Shown here: piece by piece, positions 56,345-64,000 of the stretch
Layout of the letters: every line of letters begins with the position of its first letter
Position numbering within the stretch: the stretch's first letter is position 1
NCBI GenBank assembly: GCA_002711995.1
Contig: PASN01000009.1
Span: 243,019-307,018 of the forward strand
DNA length: 64,000 bases
DNA from: Halobacteriovoraceae bacterium
GTDB lineage: Bacteria > Bdellovibrionota > Bacteriovoracia > Bacteriovoracales > Bacteriovoracaceae
Reading direction: 5' to 3'
The notes under the pieces: generated by a model
Seen by the model: only the letters and a program-made list of their open reading frames with translations
Databases searched by the model: none
What the model was told of the DNA's origin: nothing
Program-made: the position numbers and the translations under genes

Positions 56345-56974
56345 TTAAAGGTTATTCACATTCTTTTCCAACTCTTGCTGAAACTGGCCAATATGCAGCC
56401 CATCCAACAAGGCATGGTGCGCGTGCACAGCAATGGGCATTCTCACACTGCTTCCATCTTTAACTATCTTGCCACAGGCGATTTTGGGAACTGAATCTTC
56501 AAATTCAAAATGTCTAGCGTGTGATATAGATGTGAAGTTTACCCAAGGTATCGCAGTAAAGTGGATGGTATCAAGCTTGTTATCAGAGGGGTTGAAATCC
56601 CTCGAGCTTTTGACTCTATCGATTTCGGCCAATGCTAGCTCTTTAAACTTTGAATAATCTTGATGATACTCAATATATGAAAATCCGAAAGTCTTATCAT
56701 CCCGAGCAATGGTCGCTGAAACGCCAACTTTTTGAAATACTAAAACGTCGTCTCCATCAATGCGATGACGAAACTCTTCAATTTCATTTATTGATTTTAA
56801 AATACAGTACAAATAGCTAAGAAAAAGAGATTCTCCCCTTTCTTTAGATCTATTATATAGCGCCGTGATATCAACATTGAATGTGAGACCAAAAAAAGGC
56901 TCAGAGAACTTTCTATAAAAGTCAAAGTGCTTCTTTCTGCTCCAGTTCAACTGATCAAGTTTGCAATAGTTCAT
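56345..56974 (-). CDS. Chloramphenicol-acetyltransferase-fold protein (CatA-like)
   Basis: 209 residues from ATG 56974; a TTG at 56980 is in frame. The CAT active site HHALLDGLHIGQF (HHxxxDG) is near the C-terminus, and the N-terminus WSRKKHFDFYRKF matches the family. No signal peptide, so cytoplasmic. Chromosomal CatA-like proteins often acetylate unknown substrates; resistance is not implied. Convergent with the deiminase-like gene, 4 nt apart. Confidence 0.8.
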   Translation of the reverse strand: MNYCKLDQLNWSRKKHFDFYRKFSEPFFGLTFNVDITALYNRSKERGESLFLSYLYCILKSINEIEEFRHRIDGDDVLVFQKVGVSATIARDDKTFGFSYIEYHQDYSKFKELALAEIDRVKSSRDFNPSDNKLDTIHFTAIPWVNFTSISHARHFEFEDSVPKIACGKIVKDGSSVRMPIAVHAHHALLDGLHIGQFQQELEKNVNNL

Positions 56975-57046
56975 TGGCAATTCTCTTCATGTAATATTGA
57001 ATTTCCCCAACCATAAGCGATTTAGACTTAAAATTAAAGAGAGAAA

Positions 57047-58597
57047 CTAACCTTTGAGGACGCGGTTGAGTCCCTTAATAATTTCCTCAATATTCTGCGC
57101 CTCACCACCCAGCTCCTTAGCAATTGAGCTTGCCTTGGAAGCGTTTTCTAAATTGGATTTTGCAATGCCATCAAGACTTCTTACTGCCTCATTAACTTCA
57201 GACACACCCAAAGACTGTTCTTGTGAGGCCTCGGATATGGATTTTACTCTGAGATTAACATTGCTTACATTGTCGTTGATCTTAGTAAGCGTCTCTTTGT
57301 TATTCGCCGCGACCTCCATTCCCGTTCTCACTTTAGACTCTGTAATGTTTAAAATTTCTTTGGTATCTGATTTTGCCTCTTTAACTATTGACTCAATATG
57401 AGAGATGCTAGACTCAAGTAGTTTCGATATTTCTTCAGCAGAGGTTCCGGACATTGTTGCCAAGTTTCCAACCTCTTCGGCAACAACCGCAAAACCTTTG
57501 CCTTGCTCCCCTGCTCTTGCGGCCTCCACAGAAGCGTTGAAAGAAAGAAGCTTGGTCTGAAACACAATATCATTTATAACTTTAGTTTTCTCTTCTATAC
57601 TTTTAATATAGCCTAAAATTTCTTCAGTTCTGCGAGTATTGTTTTCCATTTTATGAGAAACCTCTTTATTTCCCTCTGAAATATCATTCACAGCATTTGT
57701 CATTTCCTCAACCACCCTCATACCTTTAGCCACAACTTCAGATGTGTTGGTGGTATACTCTTCACTCTCCTTTGAATGCTCAACATTACGCTCAATCATG
57801 GCATTAATCTCCTCCATGGATGCCGAAGTTTCATCCAAAGAAGCACTCAGCTCATTTGTGGATTTTGATAGAGTTTCAGAGGTTGCCACCATTCCATTTG
57901 AATAGTTGCTAAGGCTTTCCCCAGAAGCTCTCAACTCACTTTGAAGAGATACAAGAGGATTTACAATCATTTTTCTCACAAAGAAAACAGCTACAACTAG
58001 TGTTAAAAGTATGCCTAATCCCATAACTATCAAGTTGTTTTTAACAAACTTAGAGATAAGCGCGTCTATGTCATTGGTGTAAACTCCTGCTCCAATAAAG
58101 TAAGGTGAGGCACCAATTCTTTTTGCATAAGCAAGCTTAGTCACTAATTTGTTTTCATCTTCCTTAGACGGCCAGAGATAATCAAACACACCTTCACCTG
58201 CATCTGATTTGACGAGTTTAATAAACTCCTGAAGAATAAACTTGCCATTTTTATCTTTTAAATTGTAGAGATCTTTGCCTATTAGTGATTCCTTGATGTG
58301 GGATAGAGTGATCCCATTGAAGTCATAGATAAAGAAATAGTTGGTGCCATCCTCAAACCTGACATTGGCAAAGTCATCCCTTATCTTTCTTTTGAATTCA
58401 GAACTGTTTTCCGATAACTTGTAAGTCTTTAAGGCCTTCGTTGAGGCAAGGTTTACCAGCTCCCTCAATTGAGTTCTCTTTTGAGTAGTGAGCTCCTCTT
58501 TATAGCTTTTATATGTGTAATAGCCTATGCACAGACCAAGCAGTAAAACTGGAACCGCTGTAAGCAAACCAACCTTAGCTGTTAAATTTAACTTCAT
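57047..58597 (-). CDS. Methyl-accepting chemotaxis protein with sCache-type sensor
   Basis: 516 residues. Membrane segments at about 8-26 and 190-210 flank a periplasmic single-Cache domain with [20 protein letters not shown] and [12 protein letters not shown], typical of sCache_2 organic-acid-type sensors. The cytoplasmic coiled coil ends with the conserved signalling hairpin ([33 protein letters not shown]). No HAMP domain is clear. It follows the porin gene by 17 nt, so the two are co-transcribed. Confidence 0.9.
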   Translation of the reverse strand: MKLNLTAKVGLLTAVPVLLLGLCIGYYTYKSYKEELTTQKRTQLRELVNLASTKALKTYKLSENSSEFKRKIRDDFANVRFEDGTNYFFIYDFNGITLSHIKESLIGKDLYNLKDKNGKFILQEFIKLVKSDAGEGVFDYLWPSKEDENKLVTKLAYAKRIGASPYFIGAGVYTNDIDALISKFVKNNLIVMGLGILLTLVVAVFFVRKMIVNPLVSLQSELRASGESLSNYSNGMVATSETLSKSTNELSASLDETSASMEEINAMIERNVEHSKESEEYTTNTSEVVAKGMRVVEEMTNAVNDISEGNKEVSHKMENNTRRTEEILGYIKSIEEKTKVINDIVFQTKLLSFNASVEAARAGEQGKGFAVVAEEVGNLATMSGTSAEEISKLLESSISHIESIVKEAKSDTKEILNITESKVRTGMEVAANNKETLTKINDNVSNVNLRVKSISEASQEQSLGVSEVNEAVRSLDGIAKSNLENASKASSIAKELGGEAQNIEEIIKGLNRVLKG

Positions 58598-58614
58598 GAT
58601 ACAAACTCCCTTCT

Positions 58615-59757
58615 CTAAAAGCTATACTTTGCCGAAAACATATACCTAGAGCCTCTTGCTCCATCGCTCTCGCCCAAAGCTTTAGTGGCCTCATATCTGG
58701 TAACGTCCGCCTGCGCCCATTCAAAGCCATATGAAATATTCTTGCTTCTTTGTTTAATAATATTCGCCCTTATGGTGGACACTTTTTTCACACTTGAAGC
58801 AACAAATGTTTCTTGCACTCCCACTCCGTAGTCAAAGTTGAATCTCCAAGTATTAGTCAGGAGCTGCCTAACCCCCAAGTGCCATTGATTTGTTTCCGTT
58901 GCCTCTAATGTATTTTCAGAGGTTGTAAACACAGCATCTTTTTGAGTGGTAAATGATCCATAACGTCCAAGGTTTCCGCCAGAGTAAGCAAATTTAAAAC
59001 TACTCCCAACACCATATCTTAGCTCCCCTCCAAAAGTGTAAGCGACACCTGTATCTTTACTCTCAGTAGAGTCTTCTGCCGAATGCGTTCTGTGCATAAT
59101 GGCCATAGCAACACTGCCATAATCACCGACATGAGAAACTTTTCCAATAAAGTCAGGGGTGGAATCTTGGTCGGCGGCTGCCGATGACAAACTCGCCCCC
59201 TCACCCTGGCCATAAGTTGTTTCCGCATTCTCTACAGACAGATCAAGTCGGTATTTATCAAAGTTTTTGGTAAACCTTATTCCAGGCTGTCTTACAAACA
59301 CTTGTCCTGCGAACCCACCAAAGTCCAACTGTTCACTAAGAGAACTAAGAATCATAAAGTTCGACCAGGATTGTCCAAACAACCAATCGCAGTCTTTAAA
59401 GTAGGCGTGTCTTAATCTTGGGTTAAACGAGTTTGAGATGTTTTCATCGCCAGTTGCTGACAAATAAAAATCCATTTCAATATAAGAACTGGTGTTGCCT
59501 TTTTGAGTGCCAAATCCAAAACGAGATTCAAGAACTTGAAATCCACTCCTGGTGCCAGCATCATCATTTACAATGGCGACAGGTACAGTAAGCGAGCGAT
59601 TTATGGCTGATGCGCTTCCATCACCTTGGACTTGAACGTAGTCCAATTTGACATAGCCTTTTAAAAACATGTCCACATCCGCGGCCTTCCAATTGGCCGC
59701 GCTGGCACTATTCACGCCAAGCACCGTGACCAGTAAGCTTTTTACTACTCTATTCAT
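58615..59757 (-). CDS. DcaP-like outer-membrane porin
   Basis: 380 residues; signal peptide ending [52 protein letters not shown] follow the DcaP trimeric porin pattern, and the C-terminus ends MFSAKYSF with terminal Phe. DcaP porins take up organic acids such as phthalates and succinate. SD TAGGAG. The chemoreceptor gene is 17 nt downstream, suggesting coupled nutrient sensing and uptake. Confidence 0.82.
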   Translation of the reverse strand: MNRVVKSLLVTVLGVNSASAANWKAADVDMFLKGYVKLDYVQVQGDGSASAINRSLTVPVAIVNDDAGTRSGFQVLESRFGFGTQKGNTSSYIEMDFYLSATGDENISNSFNPRLRHAYFKDCDWLFGQSWSNFMILSSLSEQLDFGGFAGQVFVRQPGIRFTKNFDKYRLDLSVENAETTYGQGEGASLSSAAADQDSTPDFIGKVSHVGDYGSVAMAIMHRTHSAEDSTESKDTGVAYTFGGELRYGVGSSFKFAYSGGNLGRYGSFTTQKDAVFTTSENTLEATETNQWHLGVRQLLTNTWRFNFDYGVGVQETFVASSVKKVSTIRANIIKQRSKNISYGFEWAQADVTRYEATKALGESDGARGSRYMFSAKYSF

Positions 59758-59854
59758 TACTACTCCTAAGTTAACTTGGAGTAGTTCGGCTTGAATTAAT
59801 TTTTCTTAACATTATGTGAAGTGAAAATAATAAAGATACCTGATCGAGGTATTT

Positions 59855-59891
59855 AAAAATCGTTTGGTCTGATATTCCTTCAGACCAAACG
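59855..59891 (-). terminator. Rho-independent terminator, 12-bp perfect stem
   Basis: CGTTTGGTCTGA (59861-59872), 7-nt loop, TCAGACCAAACG (59880-59891), followed on the minus strand by ATTTTT. It ends the TonB operon. Confidence 0.88.
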
Positions 59892-59901
59892 AGTGGGATA
59901 A

Positions 59902-60381
59902 TTAAATCTTCTTATAGTGATAAACGGGATAATCTCCCGCTCCATCGCAAGAATACTTTGTGATTGTGTCAGGGTTAAATATCTGGACTCTATTGCCGTT
60001 TACTCTGTAGTTAAACACACCATACTCTTCCACTCCAAAAAGCTTTCTCTTTAGGATGGCCGTCCACATGGCGTTATTGCACTTTGCACTGATATTTGGC
60101 AGCTCACCTTCGTATTTTCCTTCTTGAGTGTAAACATAGCTCCCTCTATTAACTTGAGAGCAGTTTAGTTTGAAAGGGGCCCAGCTTCCAGACTTGGCCA
60201 CAGCTGTCATGACCATTTCTGAAGCTTTTACATCTAAGAAAATTCCATAGACCATAAATTTTCCACCAAGCTTCATTACCTTGCCGGTCTTGCATTGGAT
60301 TTTTTCGGCCTTGTATTTACCCAATGGGATTTGCGCCATTGCTGAACTAATTACCAGGACTGCAGCTAAAAGTGTTTTCAT
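59902..60381 (-). CDS. Small exported protein in the TonB operon, unrecognised
   Basis: 159 residues; signal peptide MKTLLAAVLVISSAMA with SD AGGAGG. It contains several Cys (IQCKTGKVMK, KLNCSQVN, SAKCNNAMW, YSCDGAG) that could form disulfides. Beta-rich; no known domain. It lies 8 nt after the TonB-dependent receptor stop and before the terminator, so it probably serves the same uptake system. Confidence 0.7.
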   Translation of the reverse strand: MKTLLAAVLVISSAMAQIPLGKYKAEKIQCKTGKVMKLGGKFMVYGIFLDVKASEMVMTAVAKSGSWAPFKLNCSQVNRGSYVYTQEGKYEGELPNISAKCNNAMWTAILKRKLFGVEEYGVFNYRVNGNRVQIFNPDTITKYSCDGAGDYPVYHYKKI

Positions 60382-60389
60382 ACATCCTC

Positions 60390-62342
60390 CTAAAGAGTGT
60401 TTACCTTGTATTTGAAAGTAAGTTTATAATCCTCACGAGTTTCATTTAAAAATGAACCATGTCTTCTGTATTCTTTATTGCCTAAATTGTCTATTCTAAG
60501 ACCGACTTCAAAGTTATCACCTATGTCTTTCTTGCCATAAATATTATGAATGAAGTAAGCAGTGGTTTTCTCTGTTCTTTGAAGAGTCTCGGGGTTAGTT
60601 CTATTTTGCTCTTGGGCCTGGATGCCAAAGTACCCGAACTGCGCTCGATACTTGTCTAAATAAACATTAAAGCTATATGTATATTGATCTGCAGGAAGAT
60701 CCTCTAGAAAAAGATTTTCGGTTTCATTCTTGCCCCTCACCTGAGCATATGAAACCTTCCACTCATAAATATCGTAGTTCAAACCAAGCTCGGCCTCTCC
60801 ACCGTAAAGAGTAACCTCAGGAATATTTATAAATTGGCTGGTGCCATCCTCATCATCCATGATTGAGCGGTCTATTCGTTCAAGCTTAATGTAGTTATCT
60901 ATTTTGTTCTCATAAATGGATGCTTTGAAGTTCAAACTTCCTGTGTAATCAAACAGATACTTCTTAGTAGATACGCCAATTTCATTATTTGAAGAGACTT
61001 CATGCTCCAGGTCCAAATTAGGTATGAAGTTGTTTGCTCTTGCCAGCCACTCCGCTGGGCTGTGCTCTCCTGACGGGTAGACCTGTTCGACACGTGGAGA
61101 ATTGAATCCTTCGGAGTAAGAGGCATAAAGATAAGATTCTTTGGAAAAGGAGGATTTAAGCTTTAGCTTTTTAGAAAGGTCCTGGGCCGATCTATAAGCA
61201 TTATCCTCTCCACTGGTTTGTAGGTTGTAGTAATTTAGCCTTACTCCTGGGGTAGCTTTTAAACTTTTATAATTTATATCTCTTTCAATAAAGCTGCTAA
61301 GGTAGACGCTTTTTGCTTTTGGATAGGATGTGATCTCACTTCCCTCTTTTTCAGAGTCTAATGAATCTTGAAAGCCTTCAGCGCCAAAGCGGTAAAGTCC
61401 AAAGTTTTTATTGAAATTAACTCCAACAGTATCAATTTCTCTAATCTCTCGAGTTTTATTTTCTCGCTCAGTTTTATCTGTTTTAAATTGGTTAAAATAT
61501 ACGTTCGCTGTCTGCCCTTTAATCTGATGCTTTAAGATAGTGGTGTTTTTCTCCATTAAGCTATCGGCCATAAGGGACTGAATAGAGTCTGGGGGATTCA
61601 ATGAAGGGTCCAAAGGGTTGTCATCTTCTCTTCTAAAAAACTCATGAGAAACGGTCCAATTGCCACTTTTTAACTTTATAAGACCAATAAAATCTTCATA
61701 GCTAGAATTATTAAGGGTTTCACCGTTATTCAATTCTATATCGCCGGTCTGCTGCGAAGTAAGGCTGATAAAGCCAGAGTATTTGGAGGTCTTAAACACA
61801 TTTTTTGCGTTGTAAGTGCTTCCAGAGTTTGCGCTATTGCTTTGGAACTTGAACTCACCACCGACCTTTTTATTCTTCCTTAAAAAATCCTCAGGGTCCT
61901 TTGTTACAAATTGAATTCCTCCGCCCAAGGAATTGCCTTTTGAGAAATCAGCTGAGTTTTCATAGATTTGCACGGCCTTCAGGTTTTCTAGATCCACAGT
62001 GATCATTGAAGTGTGCTCTCCTCTAAAGTTTTGTCTTACTCCATCGACTGCGACAAAAATTTTAGAAGTGTCCAGGCCTCTTACTCGAATAGATTCACTT
62101 GAATTCCTAGGACCTCTGGCAGTAGTGGCGCTTGGGGCCTGTCTTAAAATATCATCCACACTGGAGGGAGCTGCATTATCAAGCTCGCTCTCCCCAATTG
62201 AAAAAACATGATCACCATCCAATTCAAGGACTTGAGCATCTTCCGAATTGGAGGTTTCAGAGTGAACCACCTTCTCTAAACGAAATTGTCCCCAGGCATC
62301 ACTGAGGGTGAAAATAGCTGTAATTATTATAAAAAATCGCAC
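60390..62342 (-). CDS. TonB-dependent outer-membrane receptor
   Basis: 650 residues; signal peptide to about residue 18. The plug domain (VDDILRQAPSATTARG, SESIRVRGLDTSKIFVAVDGVRQNF, NSLGGGIQFVTKD) and the barrel end (VGLRIDNLGNKEYRRHGS ... KVNTL) are clear. NFIPNLDLEHEVSSNNEIGVS fits the NPxLxPE region. It resembles the hemoglobin/heme receptor branch, but the ligand is not decided. A tonB-like gene lies 56 nt upstream. Confidence 0.9.
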   Translation of the reverse strand: MRFFIIITAIFTLSDAWGQFRLEKVVHSETSNSEDAQVLELDGDHVFSIGESELDNAAPSSVDDILRQAPSATTARGPRNSSESIRVRGLDTSKIFVAVDGVRQNFRGEHTSMITVDLENLKAVQIYENSADFSKGNSLGGGIQFVTKDPEDFLRKNKKVGGEFKFQSNSANSGSTYNAKNVFKTSKYSGFISLTSQQTGDIELNNGETLNNSSYEDFIGLIKLKSGNWTVSHEFFRREDDNPLDPSLNPPDSIQSLMADSLMEKNTTILKHQIKGQTANVYFNQFKTDKTERENKTREIREIDTVGVNFNKNFGLYRFGAEGFQDSLDSEKEGSEITSYPKAKSVYLSSFIERDINYKSLKATPGVRLNYYNLQTSGEDNAYRSAQDLSKKLKLKSSFSKESYLYASYSEGFNSPRVEQVYPSGEHSPAEWLARANNFIPNLDLEHEVSSNNEIGVSTKKYLFDYTGSLNFKASIYENKIDNYIKLERIDRSIMDDEDGTSQFINIPEVTLYGGEAELGLNYDIYEWKVSYAQVRGKNETENLFLEDLPADQYTYSFNVYLDKYRAQFGYFGIQAQEQNRTNPETLQRTEKTTAYFIHNIYGKKDIGDNFEVGLRIDNLGNKEYRRHGSFLNETREDYKLTFKYKVNTL

Positions 62343-62398
62343 GATTTTTCCCTATCATAATTATCGGGAAAAAATGTCATAAAAATGTAGCCAAGAGC

Positions 62399-62986
62399 TC
62401 ATTCGAATACCATTTCCAGGGTCATTGTAATTTCTTCAAGCCCAAGTTTTGTAGGAATGGCCGGGACCTCTTTAATGCGTCGAATAGTCTCAATGGCAGA
62501 CTCATCTAGAAGTTTCTTGCCGGAAGACTTTATTATTATAACCTCTTTGAGCCTGTTAGGGTACTTGACTTTAAAGCTAAGTATGGACGTCCCTTTAAGA
62601 TTTAACCTGCTGGCAATTGGACTTTTAAACTTATTGTCCAGAATAAGCTCCCGAATATCACTTAAATACTTAGAAAGAATGGAATCATCCCCACTTTCTT
62701 TTGTCTTTTTGGAGTGGTCGTTTACCCGAGATTTCCCTTTTGTGCCCTTCGCTGGTTCATTGGCCCTCCTATTCCCAAGCTTGGAAACCCGTTTAACTTT
62801 TTGCTGAACGACCAATCTCGCCTTAATTGAACTCATGGCACTCTTTTTGGAATAATTAGCTGGGTTTAACCTTGTAAGGATACTCACACGGTCCATACCA
62901 AATAAAACCAACAAGTGAACTAGACAAGAAATGAGAAGAAAGAATAAAAATTTTAACACCCCTTCATAATACACTGGTAAGCCCAC
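62399..62986 (-). CDS. TonB-like energy transducer
   Basis: 195 residues from GTG 62986; GTG codons at 62974 and 62959 are alternatives. One N-terminal membrane segment (about 11-30, LKFLFFLLISCLVHLLVLF), a basic linker lacking the usual Pro-rich stretch, and a C-terminal TonB domain (LSFKVKYPNRLKEVIIIKSSG, LDESAIETIRRIKEVPAIP). It transfers proton-motive energy to the receptor; ExbB/ExbD genes are not in the window. Confidence 0.8.
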   Translation of the reverse strand: MGLPVYYEGVLKFLFFLLISCLVHLLVLFGMDRVSILTRLNPANYSKKSAMSSIKARLVVQQKVKRVSKLGNRRANEPAKGTKGKSRVNDHSKKTKESGDDSILSKYLSDIRELILDNKFKSPIASRLNLKGTSILSFKVKYPNRLKEVIIIKSSGKKLLDESAIETIRRIKEVPAIPTKLGLEEITMTLEMVFE

Positions 62987-63101
62987 TACGTATAGTTCAG
63001 AGAAACTGAAGGGCCACCTGCTAAAATCGAAAATTTTTCCGAGGACTTAAAAATCTTTTTAAATTTTAAGCTCAAAAGGGGTTAAATTCGACAAGATAGA
63101 T

Positions 63102-63581
63102 ATGTCACGCTTTGTATCTATCCTACTATTATTACTATCCTTCCCCCTAAAGGCCGAGGTTCCCAAAGGTTGGAATTTGGTAAGAAGTGACTTAGGTGTT
63201 GAGGTTTGGCTTAAAGAATCAAATCACAATATCACTGCATCCATTGAAATTGAAAAGGCCAAAAATCAATTAACCTGGAGCTCTGTGAACAACACAGAGT
63301 ATTTTAAGACTTTGACCAAATCTAAGAAAAAACAGCTTAGCCTAATAGGTATCCGAAATTGGAAATCGTCCGACTACAGATGGGTGGAGGGACCAAAATC
63401 AAAACAGCTTATAGTGAGAGGTAGCTATACAGATCCCTCCAATAGAAAAATTCATTTTCTAGAGGTTCATACCTTCTTCACCACATTCAATAAACGAGTC
63501 TTGCATACTTGGCCCACCGACTCCAAGGAGTCTGCGGAAATAGTGGAGTACCTTAATAAAAAAGAGTTGGACGATGACTAA
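63102..63581 (+). CDS. Small exported protein, unrecognised
   Basis: 159 residues; signal peptide MSRFVSILLLLLSFPLKA. The mature part begins VPKGWNLVRSDLGVEVW, with beta-rich SSDYRWVEGPKSKQLIVRG, and looks like a START-like or lipocalin-size beta domain, but I cannot assign it. It overlaps the next gene by 8 nt. Confidence 0.65.
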   Translation: MSRFVSILLLLLSFPLKAEVPKGWNLVRSDLGVEVWLKESNHNITASIEIEKAKNQLTWSSVNNTEYFKTLTKSKKKQLSLIGIRNWKSSDYRWVEGPKSKQLIVRGSYTDPSNRKIHFLEVHTFFTTFNKRVLHTWPTDSKESAEIVEYLNKKELDDD

Positions 63582-64000
63582 ATTCAATGTCTTCATTCTA
63601 AGTATTCAATTTTTCTTTTTCAGCTCATTTTCCCATGCTCAAAGCTCTTTTCTCACAGACCCAACAGTAAGGCCGACCGTAGACGCTTATCAAGCCATTT
63701 GTGGGCCTCAACTTCCTATGGACTACCAAGCACCAGAAGAGTTGAAGAACCTATGCAGGGTCGTAAGTAAAAGTGAGCTCTGCAAAGAGGTGGCAAAGGA
63801 AAACCTTATAAACTGCCACTCCTTTGGCGAGTGGAAGAAGTTGAATATATGGGACTTTTTTCAAGGTTGCGCTTCGGGAGTTTTTAACTCAATAGAAGAA
63901 ATCTTAAGCTTCACATGGGAAGCAATGCAATGGGTATGGAGTCATTCCACCTCCAAAGAAACAAGACAAGAAAGCCTAGGTCAAGCGAAAGAATATTCAA
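63574..64000 (+). CDS. Exported protein, 3'-truncated by window edge
   Basis: ATG at 63574 overlaps the previous gene by 8 nt; the frame is open to the window end (142 codons). Signal peptide TKFNVFILSIQFFFFSSFSHA, then a Cys-rich segment (CGPQL, LCRVVSKSELCKE, NCHSFGEW, GCASGVF) and an aromatic stretch (TWEAMQWVWSHS). No family recognised. Confidence 0.7.
   Translation, partial: MTKFNVFILSIQFFFFSSFSHAQSSFLTDPTVRPTVDAYQAICGPQLPMDYQAPEELKNLCRVVSKSELCKEVAKENLINCHSFGEWKKLNIWDFFQGCASGVFNSIEEILSFTWEAMQWVWSHSTSKETRQESLGQAKEYS

Noticed and set aside
56345-56974. CatA-like gene as an acquired resistance gene
   Set aside because: No mobile elements adjoin it and codon use looks like neighbouring genes; chromosomal CAT-fold proteins commonly have other substrates.

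Overview
The window is AT-rich, densely coding DNA from a Gram-negative bacterium. Its outer-membrane barrels, TolC, TonB receptor, OmpA-type lipoproteins and the unusual number of signal peptides and lipoboxes show the envelope type. The mix of secreted hydrolases, many small lipoproteins, a RelA/SpoT enzyme with gmk and yicC, and a TolC/HlyD/ABC set best fits Bdellovibrionota, probably the low-GC Bacteriovorax/Halobacteriovorax side (predatory bacteria). That placement is inference from gene style; there is no rRNA here to settle it. No transposase, integrase, phage or CRISPR genes were seen.

Layout. 1-5.1 kb: 3' part of a subtilase, then a maeB-ridA-DUF218 run. 5.1-12.1 kb: leftward envelope proteins and the rel-gmk-yicC-accA housekeeping block, in which yicC carries an in-frame TGA. 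12.3-17.6 kb: FliL-like protein, sigma-54 activator with an FHA-like N-terminus, engB, an acyltransferase plus nucleotide-sugar-epimerase-like pair, and tRNA-Leu(CAA). 17.7-23.6 kb: mostly unrecognised secreted proteins around a papain-like protease and a substrate-binding protein. 23.7-33 kb: hybrid histidine kinase, AspT/YidE-type transporter, and a LysR-ABC-HlyD-TolC operon whose ABC ATPase domain is degenerate. 33-44.6 kb: small lipoproteins, an Hpt protein, a CHRD-like repeat lipoprotein with a sigma-54-type promoter, glutaminase, OmpA lipoprotein, 5'-nucleotidase, histidine kinase and a protein-glutaminase-like secreted enzyme. 44.7-48.4 kb: fumC, an SDR and a SO_0444-type metal permease, and tRNA-Asp. 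48.6-57 kb: a run of exported enzymes (alpha/beta hydrolase, PldB lysophospholipase, phospholipase A2, peptidyl-arginine-deiminase-like protein) and a CAT-fold acetyltransferase. 57-64 kb: chemoreceptor plus DcaP-type porin, a TonB/TonB-receptor operon, and two exported proteins, the last cut by the window end.

How the parts work together. Core metabolism and stress control sit between blocks of exported proteins. Several exported enzymes act on substrates that a predator or saprophyte would meet: proteins (subtilase, papain-like protease, glutaminase-like and PAD-like enzymes), phospholipids (PLA2 followed by lysophospholipase) and nucleotides (5'-nucleotidase). Packing is tight: five of about ten convergent gene pairs share their stop codons in a 4-nt palindrome. 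The points most worth checking are the in-frame stop in an otherwise intact yicC, the ABC exporter lacking its ATPase motifs, the PLA2/PldB pair, the two putative protein-modifying enzymes, and the predicted sigma-54 promoter in front of the repeat lipoprotein.
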